Source: Corallococcus sp. (lineage in GTDB: Bacteria > Bacillota > Clostridia > Christensenellales > CAG-314). Taken from it: a stretch of DNA of 58,836 nucleotides. The notes beneath the pieces were generated by a model, which was not told where the DNA came from, did no database searches, and was given only the letters and a program-made list of their open reading frames with translations. The DNA lies in contig JAMPEJ010000007.1 of assembly GCA_023665205.1 (NCBI GenBank), positions 1 through 58,836 on the forward strand, in the 5' to 3' direction. Positions 27,589-35,915 of this stretch are shown one piece after another; positions within the stretch are counted from its first letter, which is position 1; each line of letters begins with the position of its first letter. Position numbers and translations under genes: made by a program.

Positions 27589-27617
27589 TTGAATTTATCC
27601 TAGATTTATGGTAAAAT
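27589..27617 (+). promoter_or_regulatory. Promoter of the antitoxin gene
   Basis: TTGAAT (27589-27594), 17 bases, TAAAAT (27612-27617). Confidence 0.65.
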
Positions 27618-27657
27618 AATAGCAAACAATTCCAACGCAAAACTAGAGGAAAATAAA

Positions 27658-27882
27658 ATGCTAATTGACAGCAAACAGATTGTATCTATGACGGAAGCCA
27701 ACCAAAACTTTTCCAAAGTGGTACGCCAAACGGAGGAGACGGGGTGCACCGTTATTTTCAAAAACAACAAGCCCAAATTTGTACTGCTGGACATCGAGGC
27801 AATGAAAATCACGTTGCCTATGTCCGACGAACGGCTGGACAGAGAAGCCAAACGCGAAGTAGACCGCAGCAAATGGTTGTAA
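27658..27882 (+). CDS. Phd/YefM-type antitoxin, orphan
   Basis: 74 residues. Opens MLIDSKQIVSMTEANQNFSKVVRQTEETGCTVIFKNNKPKFVLLDIEAM, a clear Phd/YefM DNA-binding fold, followed by a short charged C terminus that would normally wrap the toxin. GAGGAAA precedes the ATG. No toxin gene follows: the next 130 bases hold no reading frame and then a terminator. It is a plus-strand island inside the minus-strand starch locus and may now be a stand-alone regulator, or the toxin has been lost. Confidence 0.82.
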   Translation: MLIDSKQIVSMTEANQNFSKVVRQTEETGCTVIFKNNKPKFVLLDIEAMKITLPMSDERLDREAKREVDRSKWL

Positions 27883-28017
27883 GGTCGCTCGGGTATTGCA
27901 ATTTGCGTCTCGGATCTCGCTGCGCTCTATAGGCCGCAAATCGCGACATACTAACTACTGCGGCTCACTTCGTTTACAATTTAAGCATTCCGTTGATTAC
28001 AGACGTTGTTGCGCAAC

Positions 28018-28056
28018 AAAAAAAGGCGACCGCTTTGAAAAGCAGTCGCCTTTTTT
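28018..28056. terminator. Strong bidirectional terminator
   Basis: AAAAAAGGCGAC..GCTTT / AAAGC..GTCGCCTTTTTT stem, A-run and T-run on either side; serves the antitoxin gene and the convergent pullulanase gene. Confidence 0.9.
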
Positions 28057-28081
28057 GCATACAGAACTATTTTACTGCGCG

Positions 28082-30754
28082 CTACACGCCTTCCGCATAA
28101 GTAATAAGCGTTTGATAGGGCTTGATCGGGGTGTTTTCGGTCAGAGCAAGCGTCGTACGCAACGTGTTGACAAGTATCGTTTGACCGTTTAGATCCACGG
28201 TGAAATCCGCAGGAACGACGCCGTTGGCATGAATAACCGTGTAAGTTTTGTTAGCCGCAACGTCTTTCAGCACTATTTTGACGACGGAACCTTCCGCCGC
28301 ACCTTCGCCCAGTTTTGTAACCGTGCAGTAGTTTGCCATATCCGCCTGTGACAGGTGCAGCGCGCCGCATGTGCGTTTGAACTCTATAAGTTGTTTGTAA
28401 ACCTCGAACCACTTGACGTTTGCCGCTTTCAGCCCGTAGTCCAGTTCGTTGACGGCGTAACCTGATTGATACGAGTTATGATCTCCGCCCTTCGTACGCA
28501 AGAACTCCTCGCCCGCCAGTATAAACGTTGTTCCGTTACTTGTCAGAACGACAGAGTTTGCCAAAAGCGCCATTTTGCGCACTGTGGTTTCGTCGGTTAT
28601 GCCCGCCGCTTTGATGCGGTCGTACAACGTGTAATTGTCATGGCAAGTTACGTAGTTTACGGTTTTGTCGGGATCGGCAGTGTAACCGCCTGTTTTTCCT
28701 TGCAAGCCCTGCACAATGCTTGTAACCTGAGTTTTAGTGACGGTTTTGGCGTTGGTTACCCAACCTTTTTCCGCAATACCGCTCATACCGCCCTTGATGA
28801 GAGCGTCGCGCATGATATCGTTGAACGCTCCGTAGCCCTCAAATCGGGCAACGTTTGATTGTTTGGCCTGTTTGTAGGCGGAAAGCGCCGCCGTACCGCC
28901 CGTCCAAGGTTCGCCGTAGACGACGATATCCGGATTGATTTGCCGGAGTGCGGCGACAAGCAAATTCATCGTTTCTATGTCGTGCACGCCCATAAGGTCA
29001 AAGCGGAAACCGCCCAATTTGTACTCGCTCGCCCAAAAGCAAACGGAATCTATCATAAACTTGCGGAACATCAAACGTTCGCTGGCCGTTTCGTTGCCGC
29101 AGCCGGAGCCGTTGGACAGACTTCCGTCCGCATTGTAACGGAAATAATATCCGGGGCACAGCACGTCAAAATTGCTGCCGCCGGCATTGGAGACGTGGTT
29201 GTACACCACGTCCATTATTACGTTGATTTGCTCGCCGCTGAAAGCTTGAACAAGTTGCTTAAATTCCTTTATACGAACGTAACCGTCCTGCGCGTTGGAA
29301 GAATAACTGCCTTCCAGCACGTTATAATTCAGCGGATTATATCCCCAGTTGAAAGTGGACAGCGCCTCATTGTTGTCTTGGTCGAATATCGGCAAAAGTT
29401 GCACGGCGTTGACGCCGAGTTCCACTATGTGGTCGAATCCTGTTTTAACGGTTGTTGCGCCGCTTGTGTAAGTGGTGCCGCTTTCGATAACACCCAAGAA
29501 TTTACGCTTATTTTTGGCCGTCCCTGTCCAAGTTGCGGAAGAAGTGACGTCGGCGATATGAGTTTCCCACACTACAAGTTCGTTGCGATTATAAGCAACG
29601 GGAGCTACGTCCTCCCAACCTTCCGGATTTGTCTTGGAAAAGTCCACCACTTGGCCGCGCACTCCGTTTAAGCCGGCGCTCTTTGCGTAAGGGTCGACTA
29701 TTTCCTCTCCGTCGGTGTAAGAAGTATTGACTACCGTGTAGGTATAGTAACGCGAGGCAAGGTCTCCGGAAACGGTAACTTCAAACACGCCTTTATCTTT
29801 TTTCTCCATAGGATAGGTAACGGGAGTTTCCTCCAAATACCCGTCCACGTATACGTTAAGAGTTATTTGCGTGGAAAGAGGCGACCACACGCGGAATACG
29901 GTTGCGGTTTCGTCGTAAATCGCACCCAGTTCGCCGTCGTAGTAGAAAGCCTTGTTGAACATTTCGGTGTTGTACAACGCCTGAATATTGACGTTGGTTT
30001 GAGAAGTTTCCGTAAAACCGTCAAACTCCACCTCTGCCTTATAGCCTTTTTCCAAGCGCAGCGTTGTTTCCGCAGGAATTGCGTATGTTACGGACGTTGC
30101 CGAATTGCCGTTAAACGTTGCAAATACGTCCGTTCCCTCGTACAGAGTAACGGTTTTTATCGGACGCTTAGCCTTGACTGTTATTTGTGTTTCGCTTTCG
30201 AATGCGGCGGAGACAGAAAACATTATCGGCTCCTTTGCGGCGTAAAACTTTGCGTCGCCTTGCTGAATGTAAACGTGAATGTAATTGTTTTCGTCCTTTT
30301 CATACTCGGACAAATTTAACACCCGGTCCACGTCCAAATCCTTGACCCAACTGTCTTGCAAGCGCGGAATAAGATTGAGCGAGCCGTTTGTCGTAAGCGA
30401 CGAATCGATTTGAGACAAAGGGTACAGCGCTACGCCGCCGAAGTCGTCGGTATAATTGAGGTTATAGACCTTGCCTTCTTTGCCTTCCATCCATATCCAA
30501 AATCCCCACTTGAGGTAATCGGACGGATTGTCGCGATAATAATGAATTTGCAACGTGGGCGTTGCTGCCTGCGTAGGAATATCCGTCGGAAGCGAAGTCG
30601 CCGGCGGCGTGTAATTCGGATCGCGTTCGCCGCACTTTGTGCAGACTCCGTTTCTGTAATCGTGAATGCAATCCGGATCGTCGTTGCAGGCCGCAAGCGC
30701 CAAAGACAAAACCAGAACAAGCGCCAAAAAGACCAGCAAAAGCCGTTTTTTCAT
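28082..30754 (-). CDS. Secreted type I pullulanase lipoprotein (GH13)
   Basis: Debranches alpha-1,6 links in pullulan, starch or glycogen. 890 residues; signal peptide with lipobox LAAC (Cys23), followed by a short Cys/His segment (CIHDYRNGVCTKCGE) that may bind a metal. A CBM41-type starch-binding module is at about 68-160 (LQIHYYRDNPSDYLKWGFWIWMEG), a CBM48-like module at about 270-370 (GAIYDETATVFRVWSP), then the catalytic barrel with the pullulanase signature FNWGYNP (usually YNWGYNP), DVVYNH, the nucleophile in GGFRFDLMGVHD, the acid/base in YGEPW, and TCHDN. GGAGG fixes the start at 30754; an earlier ATG at 30790 has no site. It supplies linear oligosaccharides to the neighbouring importer. 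Confidence 0.95.
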   Translation of the reverse strand: MKKRLLLVFLALVLVLSLALAACNDDPDCIHDYRNGVCTKCGERDPNYTPPATSLPTDIPTQAATPTLQIHYYRDNPSDYLKWGFWIWMEGKEGKVYNLNYTDDFGGVALYPLSQIDSSLTTNGSLNLIPRLQDSWVKDLDVDRVLNLSEYEKDENNYIHVYIQQGDAKFYAAKEPIMFSVSAAFESETQITVKAKRPIKTVTLYEGTDVFATFNGNSATSVTYAIPAETTLRLEKGYKAEVEFDGFTETSQTNVNIQALYNTEMFNKAFYYDGELGAIYDETATVFRVWSPLSTQITLNVYVDGYLEETPVTYPMEKKDKGVFEVTVSGDLASRYYTYTVVNTSYTDGEEIVDPYAKSAGLNGVRGQVVDFSKTNPEGWEDVAPVAYNRNELVVWETHIADVTSSATWTGTAKNKRKFLGVIESGTTYTSGATTVKTGFDHIVELGVNAVQLLPIFDQDNNEALSTFNWGYNPLNYNVLEGSYSSNAQDGYVRIKEFKQLVQAFSGEQINVIMDVVYNHVSNAGGSNFDVLCPGYYFRYNADGSLSNGSGCGNETASERLMFRKFMIDSVCFWASEYKLGGFRFDLMGVHDIETMNLLVAALRQINPDIVVYGEPWTGGTAALSAYKQAKQSNVARFEGYGAFNDIMRDALIKGGMSGIAEKGWVTNAKTVTKTQVTSIVQGLQGKTGGYTADPDKTVNYVTCHDNYTLYDRIKAAGITDETTVRKMALLANSVVLTSNGTTFILAGEEFLRTKGGDHNSYQSGYAVNELDYGLKAANVKWFEVYKQLIEFKRTCGALHLSQADMANYCTVTKLGEGAAEGSVVKIVLKDVAANKTYTVIHANGVVPADFTVDLNGQTILVNTLRTTLALTENTPIKPYQTLITYAEGV

Positions 30755-30880
30755 ATAAATAATCCTCCGAATGCGGGCAGTACGCAACAATAAAAATAAA
30801 GCGATAACCGCGCCGCCTTTTTGTGTTTATGCAATGCAATACACGAAAGAACCGGCTTGCATTACAATTTACACGGCTAT

Positions 30881-30910
30881 TATTGTAGCAATATAATCGA
30901 CCCAAATGCA
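30881..30910 (-). promoter_or_regulatory. Candidate promoter region of the pullulanase gene
   Basis: Minus strand: TTGCAT near 30905-30910, about 18 bases, TACAAT near 30881-30886. A TGCAA/TTGCA dyad lies just upstream of the -35. Positions are approximate and the match is moderate. Confidence 0.35.
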
Positions 30911-30974
30911 ATACTTTGCAGCAAAAATAAAAAATTTTGCCAAACGCACGCGTTTGATTTTTTGTTTTGCCGCA

Positions 30975-31015
30975 CAAAAAAACGCCTTAGGGAAAATCCC
31001 TTTGGCGTTTTAATT
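30975..31015. terminator. Terminator of the rplJ-rplL unit
   Basis: Stem AAAACGCC..AGGG / CCCT..GGCGTTTT with A-run and T-run on either side. Confidence 0.85.
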
Positions 31016-31042
31016 AAAACAAAATTACCGATTAAAAAACGG

Positions 31043-31411
31043 TTATTTAAGTTCGGCTTCCGCACCGGCCTCGGCAAGAGCCTTAACCATAGTTTCCGCT
31101 GCATCTTTGGGTTGAGCTTCCTTGATGGTTGCGGGAGCGCTTTCAACCAAGTTTTTAGCCTCGACAAGACCAAGACCGGTAAGTTCGCGAACGGCCTTGA
31201 TAACGGCGATTTTGTTTGCGCCGACAGATTTCAACACTACGTCGAATTCCGTCTTTTCTTCCGCTGCTGCAGCGGGTGCTGCTGCTCCGCCTGCAACTGC
31301 TACGGGAGCGGCTGCGCTTACGCCGAATTCTTCTTCGATAGCGTGAACAAGTTCGTTAAGTTCCAACACGGAAAGAGCTTTGATCTCTTCGATAAACTTT
31401 TTGGTATCCAT
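31043..31411 (-). CDS. rplL: Large ribosomal subunit protein bL12 (L7/L12)
   Basis: 122 residues. N-terminal dimerisation domain ([26 protein letters not shown]), Ala-rich hinge (about 34-52) and C-terminal factor-binding domain ([35 protein letters not shown]). It recruits EF-Tu and EF-G to the ribosome as dimers held by L10. AGGAG precedes the ATG. In most bacteria rpoB follows; here a terminator and the pullulanase follow instead. Confidence 0.97.
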   Translation of the reverse strand: MDTKKFIEEIKALSVLELNELVHAIEEEFGVSAAAPVAVAGGAAAPAAAAEEKTEFDVVLKSVGANKIAVIKAVRELTGLGLVEAKNLVESAPATIKEAQPKDAAETMVKALAEAGAEAELK

Positions 31412-31464
31412 TGTATTATTCTCCTGTTAAATTTTTAATTTTTATGCCCGTAAGGTGGACTTGC

Positions 31465-31590
31465 CATTGATTGAACGTCTTAGAAACGAGGTAGGGCTGA
31501 GCGCACGCGGCTTGCTGATAGAAGCGTACTTAACGTACGTAACTTAGCGCAAACGCAAACGGAACAAAGCATACCGAAATTTCTTAGGCG
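31465..31590 (-). repeat. Large imperfect fold-back between rplJ and rplL
   Basis: The 184-base gap folds into a long imperfect hairpin. Its tip is AGCGTAC-TTAAC-GTACGT (near 31525-31545), with outer arms ending in TTAGAAA / TTTCTTA. The tip resembles the core of the elements at 32288-32452 and 44655-44962. No T-run follows, so read-through into rplL is expected. Confidence 0.5.
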
Positions 31591-31595
31591 TTCGA

Positions 31596-32108
31596 TTATT
31601 GTTTTTCGGCGACGGCGTTCAATGCCACAGCCAATCCGCGCATGGGCGCAGACAATACCGAAACCAACATTGCAAGCAGCGTTTCCTTGTTGGGAACTTT
31701 GCTCATTGCGTCTACAACGCTAGCGTCGGCAAACTTTTGGTCGAACATTCCGCACTTGATTTGCATCGTTTTGTAGTTTTTGCAGCCTTCTGCCGCTACT
31801 TTGGCAGGAGCAATAGCATCTTCCGTGCCGAATGCAAATGCGCTGGGTCCGTTCAACGCTTCGTCAAACTCCGTGTAACCGAGTTCGTTAAGCGCTTTTT
31901 TAACAAGAGTGTTTTTAAGTACCTTGTAGTCTACTGCGTTTTTGCGGAACTCTGCACGAAATTCGGTATCTTGAGCAACCGTCAGTCCTTTGTAGTCCAA
32001 AATGACGAAAGACTTGCTGTTTTGGATAGTTTCCTTGATTTGTTCCACAAGTTCGCGTTTTTGGATTTGATTGGCACTGAGGTGTCCCTCATGGCGTTCG
32101 TGTTCCAT
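31596..32108 (-). CDS. rplJ: Large ribosomal subunit protein uL10
   Basis: 170 residues: NQIQKRELVEQIKETIQNSKSFVILDYKGLTVAQDTEFRAEFRKNAVDYKVLKNTLVKKALNELG is the RNA-binding domain of L10; the C-terminal helix for bL12 dimers follows. The start at 32108 has GGAGG; a longer frame to 32483 crosses repeat sequence and is not used. The 476-base gap upstream holds an L10 leader with a terminator and two palindromic elements. Confidence 0.96.
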   Translation of the reverse strand: MEHERHEGHLSANQIQKRELVEQIKETIQNSKSFVILDYKGLTVAQDTEFRAEFRKNAVDYKVLKNTLVKKALNELGYTEFDEALNGPSAFAFGTEDAIAPAKVAAEGCKNYKTMQIKCGMFDQKFADASVVDAMSKVPNKETLLAMLVSVLSAPMRGLAVALNAVAEKQ

Positions 32109-32138
32109 TGTGTATTTTCCTCCTTTCAATATTTTGTA

Positions 32139-32287
32139 TAGCCACACGAAACTTGAAACTGCAAGACCGAAAGGATAATGGCGACGCTTCGCTAGATTTC
32201 TCCACGCGCTGACGCTTGGTCGAAATGACATTGCTGGGCTTGGGTCATTTACGCTTCGGTTGGATTGCGGTGTAAGTTGAGTGCAAC
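32139..32287. repeat. Palindromic element A (T-arm-like end)
   Basis: Left end TAGCCACACGAAACTTGAAA; right end, read in reverse, CACTCAACTTACAC. In the middle lies a REP-like hairpin ATTTC..GAAAT (32196-32226) around GCGCTGACGC. It is a decayed relative of element B, which it adjoins. Confidence 0.5.
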
Positions 32288-32452
32288 TGCCACACGAGAC
32301 TTGGAACTGCGTAAGTCGAAAGGGTGTAGATTGCGTGCGATTGCCATCATTGTGGAGCGAGAGCGTACTTGTCGGTACGCAAGAGCGACAGAATGTGGCA
32401 AGCGTGCGTGATATGCGCCTTTTCGACACGCAGATACAAGTTGAGTGTGGCA
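32288..32452. repeat. Palindromic element B (T-arm-like ends, shared core hairpin)
   Basis: About 165 bases that fold back on themselves. Ends TGCCACACGAGACTTGGAAC and, reversed, TGCCACACTCAACTTGTATC. The core GCGTAC-TTGTCG-GTACGC is followed by AAGAGCGACAGAATGTGG, which matches the core of the element at 44655-44962 in 20 of 24 positions or better. The right end abuts the T-run of the L10 leader terminator. Confidence 0.6.
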
Positions 32453-32488
32453 AAAACCCTTGCACGCCATAAGTTGGGTACAAGGGTT
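32450..32488 (-). terminator. Attenuator terminator of the L10 leader
   Basis: AACCCTTG/CAAGGGTT stem followed by a run of five T on the minus strand. Its upstream arm overlaps the distal arm of the L10-binding stem (32477-32486), so the two folds exclude each other. Confidence 0.75.
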
Positions 32489-32556
32489 AAAAGAGGTCTT
32501 TCGACTGTTCCCTATTGTACCTCGGCAAGATTTACTTGTGTACTTGCTGTCTTAGG
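32471..32556 (-). ncRNA. L10 leader RNA (autogenous attenuator of rplJ-rplL)
   Basis: Minus strand carries the conserved order GACAGCAAG, then CTTGCCGAGG, then stem GGTACAATAGGG / CCCTTGTACC. The first two blocks match what I recall of the kink-turn region of Firmicutes L10 leaders (B. subtilis GACAGCAGG ... CCTGCCGAGG). L10 (with bL12) binding would favour or prevent the overlapping terminator. It lies about 350 bases upstream of the rplJ start, farther than usual, because elements A and B sit in between. Confidence 0.82.
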
Positions 32557-32584
32557 TGACGAGTTTGGGGTTTTTGTTAAAATG

Positions 32585-33268
32585 TCACGATCTGTAATTC
32601 ACCTTGATGCCGGGGCCCATAGTGGTTGCAATTGCAACAGATTTAAGATAGGTACCCTTGGCACTGGCGGGTTTCGCCTTGATGATAGCGTCCATAATCG
32701 TTGTTACGTTTTCCAACAGTTTGTCCTTACCAAAGGACTTTTTGCCGAAAATTACGTGGCAGATGGATTGTTTGTCTACGCGGTACTCTACCTTACCTGC
32801 TTTGACGTCTTGGATGGCTTTTGCCACGTCCATGGTAACGGTACCGCTTTTGGGGTTGGGCATCAAGCCTTTGGGACCCAAAACTTTACCCATACGACCT
32901 ACAAGACCCATCATATCGGGAGTAGTAATCATTACGTCGAAATCGAACCAGTTTTCCTTTTGGATCTTTTCGATGTATTCTTCCGCGCCTACGTAGTCTG
33001 CGCCGGCAGCGGTTGCTTCGTCGGCTTTTGCGCCTTTGGCAATAACCAAAACGCGCACGGTTTTGCCCGTTCCGTTGGGCAACACTACCACGCCGCGGAC
33101 TTGTTGATCCGCGTGACGGCTGTCTACGCCCAGTTTGACGTGCAATTCCAACGTCTCGTCAAATTTTGCGGGAGCGACTTCCAATGCTTTTTCAATCGCT
33201 TCGCCCATTTCATATTGCTTTGTTTTGTCGTACTTTTTCAAAGCGTCAACATATTTTTTTCCTTTCAT
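32585..33268 (-). CDS. rplA: Large ribosomal subunit protein uL1
   Basis: 227 residues of the L1 stalk protein. [26 protein letters not shown] and [27 protein letters not shown] are diagnostic. TAGGAGG lies before the ATG. It follows rplK by ten bases. After it the L10 leader begins within 30 bases. Confidence 0.98.
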   Translation of the reverse strand: MKGKKYVDALKKYDKTKQYEMGEAIEKALEVAPAKFDETLELHVKLGVDSRHADQQVRGVVVLPNGTGKTVRVLVIAKGAKADEATAAGADYVGAEEYIEKIQKENWFDFDVMITTPDMMGLVGRMGKVLGPKGLMPNPKSGTVTMDVAKAIQDVKAGKVEYRVDKQSICHVIFGKKSFGKDKLLENVTTIMDAIIKAKPASAKGTYLKSVAIATTMGPGIKVNYRS

Positions 33269-33278
33269 TTGGCGCCTC

Positions 33279-33704
33279 CTAATCTACAACGGTGATGCCC
33301 ATGCTACGGGCTGTTCCTGCTATCATCGAGCATGCTGCTTCGAGTGACGCGGCGTTAAGGTCTACCATTTTGGCATTTGCGATTTCTTCGATCTGAGCGC
33401 GGGTGATTTTTGCGACCTTGGTTTTATTGGGGGTTGCGCTGCCGCTCTCGATTCCGCAAGCCTTTTTGATAAGGACCGGTGCAGGGGGAGTTTTCAGTAC
33501 GAACGTGAAACTGTGATCTTGATAGATCGTTACGATAACAGGTATTATAAGACCTGCCTTGTCGGCCGTTCTGGCGTTAAAGTCCTTGGTGAAACCCGGA
33601 ATATTGATTCCGTGAGGACCGAGTGCCGAACCGACCGGAGGTGCCGGCGTCGCTTTGCCGGCAGGTAGTTGAAGTTTGACAACTGCCGTTACCTTTTTTG
33701 CCAT
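33279..33704 (-). CDS. rplK: Large ribosomal subunit protein uL11
   Basis: 141 residues. [31 protein letters not shown] is the L11 signature; the C-terminal rRNA-binding domain includes [12 protein letters not shown]. It is the target of PrmA, whose gene is at 16764-17666. GGAGG lies upstream. Confidence 0.98.
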   Translation of the reverse strand: MAKKVTAVVKLQLPAGKATPAPPVGSALGPHGINIPGFTKDFNARTADKAGLIIPVIVTIYQDHSFTFVLKTPPAPVLIKKACGIESGSATPNKTKVAKITRAQIEEIANAKMVDLNAASLEAACSMIAGTARSMGITVVD

Positions 33705-33832
33705 TTGTGTTTCCTCCTAGTCGTGGTTGTAGCGAAAGCAATGAATTTCGATTATTTTGCTTTCTCCCAAAATCCGTTTTTGGGGCGGCGATAAACGGGT
33801 AAACGCCTGTTTATACAATAACGTAAACCGAT

Positions 33833-34393
33833 TTAGATATTGTCCGAATCGGTTACGGTTGTAGCGTTAGTTATTTTTTCCAGCTGGAAAAAGTCCATAT
33901 CTACGCAAGTTTCGCGCCCAAACATATTTAAGAGAACTTGCGCCTTTTGGCGGGAATTGTCTATTTGTTTGATTACGCCCACCAATCCGTCGAAAGGTCC
34001 CGACACGACGCGGACGCTGTCGCCCACCACCATGTCGAAATCGGTAACCACGGTTTCCAAACCGAGACGTTTGACTTCTTCGTCGTCCAAAGGCCAAGCC
34101 TTACCGTTGGGGCCGACAAACCCCGTGACGCCGCGCGTATTTGTAAGCATAAACCAAAGTTGATTGGAATACACCAGTTTTACAAACACGTAACAAGGCA
34201 TCACTTTGCCTTCGTAGGCTTTCTTTTTGCCGTTTTTTTCCTCTATCAAAGTTTCGGTAGGGATTTTGATATCCAAAATCACGTCTTGCAAATTACCGTT
34301 TTCGATCATTTGCTCGATGCTTTTTTTAACCAAACTTTCGTAGCCGGAATAAGTGTGGAGAATATACCACTTTGCGTTGTTGTTTTCGCTCAT
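33833..34393 (-). CDS. nusG: Transcription termination/antitermination protein NusG
   Basis: 186 residues. NGN domain (KWYILHTYSGYESLVKKSIEQMI ... MPCYVFVKLVYSNQLWFMLTNTRGVTGFVGP) and KOW domain (GDSVRVVSGPFDGLVGVIKQID). It binds RNA polymerase and couples it to the ribosome. The operon position after secE is canonical. Confidence 0.97.
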   Translation of the reverse strand: MSENNNAKWYILHTYSGYESLVKKSIEQMIENGNLQDVILDIKIPTETLIEEKNGKKKAYEGKVMPCYVFVKLVYSNQLWFMLTNTRGVTGFVGPNGKAWPLDDEEVKRLGLETVVTDFDMVVGDSVRVVSGPFDGLVGVIKQIDNSRQKAQVLLNMFGRETCVDMDFFQLEKITNATTVTDSDNI

Positions 34394-34406
34394 ATCCGTT
34401 TGCCTT

Positions 34407-34628
34407 TTACTTTGACATCAGTTTGACAAGCCATGCAAACAATGTGTCGAAACCGAAAATGATCACGCCGAAAAACAACACCACCAACAAAACGATGCCG
34501 GTGTTTTTCATTACGGTTTTTGCAGAAGGCCAAGATACCTTTTTGAGTTCGCTCCAACTTTTTACAAAGAACGCACCAAGCCTTTTGAATAAGTTGGGTT
34601 TTTTGGCTTTTTGTTGTGTAGCCGCCAT
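34407..34628 (-). CDS. secE: Protein translocase subunit SecE
   Basis: 73 residues with one C-terminal membrane helix (IVLLVVLFFGVIIFGFDTLFAWLV) preceded by the conserved amphipathic segment SWSELKKVSWPSAKTV. Short, one-helix form typical of Gram-positive bacteria. Confidence 0.96.
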   Translation of the reverse strand: MAATQQKAKKPNLFKRLGAFFVKSWSELKKVSWPSAKTVMKNTGIVLLVVLFFGVIIFGFDTLFAWLVKLMSK

Positions 34629-34640
34629 ATCGATTTCTCC

Positions 34641-34808
34641 TTACTTGGACTCTTTGTGAGCAGTGTGTTTTTTGCAGAATCTGCAATACTTGTTCATTTC
34701 GAGCCTGTCGGTTGTGGTTTTGCCGTTTTTGTAGGTATCGTAATTGCGTTGTTTGCATTCCGTGCAAGCAAGCACTACTTTTACTCTGTTACCTTTTTTC
34801 GCTGCCAT
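34641..34808 (-). CDS. rpmG: Large ribosomal subunit protein bL33, zinc-binding form
   Basis: 55 residues from ATG 34808 ([21 protein letters not shown]), with AGGAG upstream. Two CxxC pairs (CTEC, CRFC) mark the zinc-containing form. A longer frame to 34892 would start inside the leader. It is the first gene of the rpmG-secE-nusG-rplK-rplA unit. Confidence 0.95.
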   Translation of the reverse strand: MAAKKGNRVKVVLACTECKQRNYDTYKNGKTTTDRLEMNKYCRFCKKHTAHKESK

Positions 34809-34927
34809 AGTAATAATTCTCCTGTTTATTTGCGAAAACTTGCGCCGTTTGCACAAGTCGGGAATTTGCAATGCAAATTCAAAATTTTGCACGCAAAAAA
34901 TTACACCCCATACAGAAGTGCTAGATT

Positions 34928-34956
34928 AATATATCATAAATTGTAAACAATGTCAA
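34928..34956 (-). promoter_or_regulatory. Promoter of the rpmG-secE-nusG-rplK-rplA operon
   Basis: Minus strand: TTGACA (34951-34956), 17 bases, TATATT (34928-34933). Leader about 115 bases. Confidence 0.85.
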
Positions 34957-35099
34957 CGATATTTAACGGAATTAGATTACGAAAAATCACTTTTGCAACG
35001 TCGATACAACAAAAGGAAATACAACAAAACGTAGAAAGATCCGACTTGTTTCTAATAAATAATACACAAATACGTTTATCAAACAAAACGGCGCTCGAA

Positions 35100-35128
35100 T
35101 TGACTTTTGCGCTATTTAATGCTAAAAT
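35100..35128 (+). promoter_or_regulatory. Promoter of the membrane-protein gene at 35181
   Basis: TTGACT (35100-35105), 17 bases, TAAAAT (35123-35128). Confidence 0.72.
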
Positions 35129-35180
35129 TCACTTATCGGAAGAACTTAAAACAATTTTATCATTTTTTTCAGGGACGATC

Positions 35181-35900
35181 ATGAACGGAAAAGAGCCGCT
35201 GTGTTTGCAATTACGCAATCAAACGACGCGTAACGAAGAAACGTACTGCAAATGTTATCAAAAGAAGTTTCGCGGATATATACGCAGCCTATTTATAAAT
35301 TACCAAATGGTAGGCGTGTTTTTAATGATGCTTTTCGACGCTTTGCTCGTATATTTTACAAAAGCGTGGGAAGACGAAGACAAATTGGGCTTTTACATCG
35401 GCGCGACTATATTTGGAATATGTATTGTATGGTGGATTTACAGCGCGATAAAAAGCTTGTGGTTTTGGAAGTACTCTAAGCACGTTGTAATAACAAACGA
35501 AGGCATTTGGATAATGTGTTACAGCGTCTTTTGGTGGAGCAAGGACTATACCGGCAAAAAACGCTTTTTAAGTCCAAGTTGGTCGCTGTACGGTTGGAGC
35601 GAAATCAAAATAACGTCCGACGACAAAATCCGTCCGAGGAGTCCGGTCAAGCTCGCAAACTTTTTTGACGACTTCGACTACGCCGTTATCAAATCGAGTC
35701 ATTTGACCAGTTTATTTATGACGCGTTGGGACGGAATGCAACAAATCGACTTCCTAGACAAAGCCGACGCCGACGATATACTTGCATACGCAAAAGAGCG
35801 ACATAAACGCAAAAAGCGCAAAAAGAAGGATATGGAAATTATCGAGGACGAATACGGCAAATTGCCCGACGACGAATACGCACCTAACGACGAGGAATGA
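35181..35900 (+). CDS. Hypothetical membrane protein with two transmembrane helices
   Basis: 239 residues from ATG 35181. The frame is open from 34950, but the promoter at 35100-35128 lies inside that extension, so the downstream start is used; its AGGGAC site is weak. Two hydrophobic helices (MVGVFLMMLFDALLVYF and LGFYIGATIFGICIVWWIYSAI) are followed by a cytoplasmic part with PH-like alternation (HVVITNEGIWIMC ... YGWSEIKITSDD) and a strongly basic then acidic tail (HKRKKRKKKD ... DDEYAPNDEE). It looks like a small membrane protein with a PH-type domain (YcxB-like layout); I cannot name a function. Confidence 0.7.
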   Translation: MNGKEPLCLQLRNQTTRNEETYCKCYQKKFRGYIRSLFINYQMVGVFLMMLFDALLVYFTKAWEDEDKLGFYIGATIFGICIVWWIYSAIKSLWFWKYSKHVVITNEGIWIMCYSVFWWSKDYTGKKRFLSPSWSLYGWSEIKITSDDKIRPRSPVKLANFFDDFDYAVIKSSHLTSLFMTRWDGMQQIDFLDKADADDILAYAKERHKRKKRKKKDMEIIEDEYGKLPDDEYAPNDEE

Positions 35901-35915
35901 CCTCGTCGTTTTTTT
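35886..35915 (+). terminator. Terminator overlapping the stop codon of the membrane-protein gene
   Basis: 10-bp perfect stem AACGACGAGG/CCTCGTCGTT, loop AATGA, then seven T. The stop codon is in the loop, so the stem also encodes the last residues. Confidence 0.9.

Noticed and set aside
27883..28017. Inverted ATTTGCG/CGCAAAT sequence after the antitoxin gene
   Set aside because: A 7-bp stem with a loop of more than 25 bases is not enough to call a structure, and no toxin reading frame is present.
31596..32483. Long version of rplJ with 125 extra N-terminal residues
   Set aside because: The extension is made of palindromic repeat sequence; L10 begins at 32108 with a good GGAGG site.
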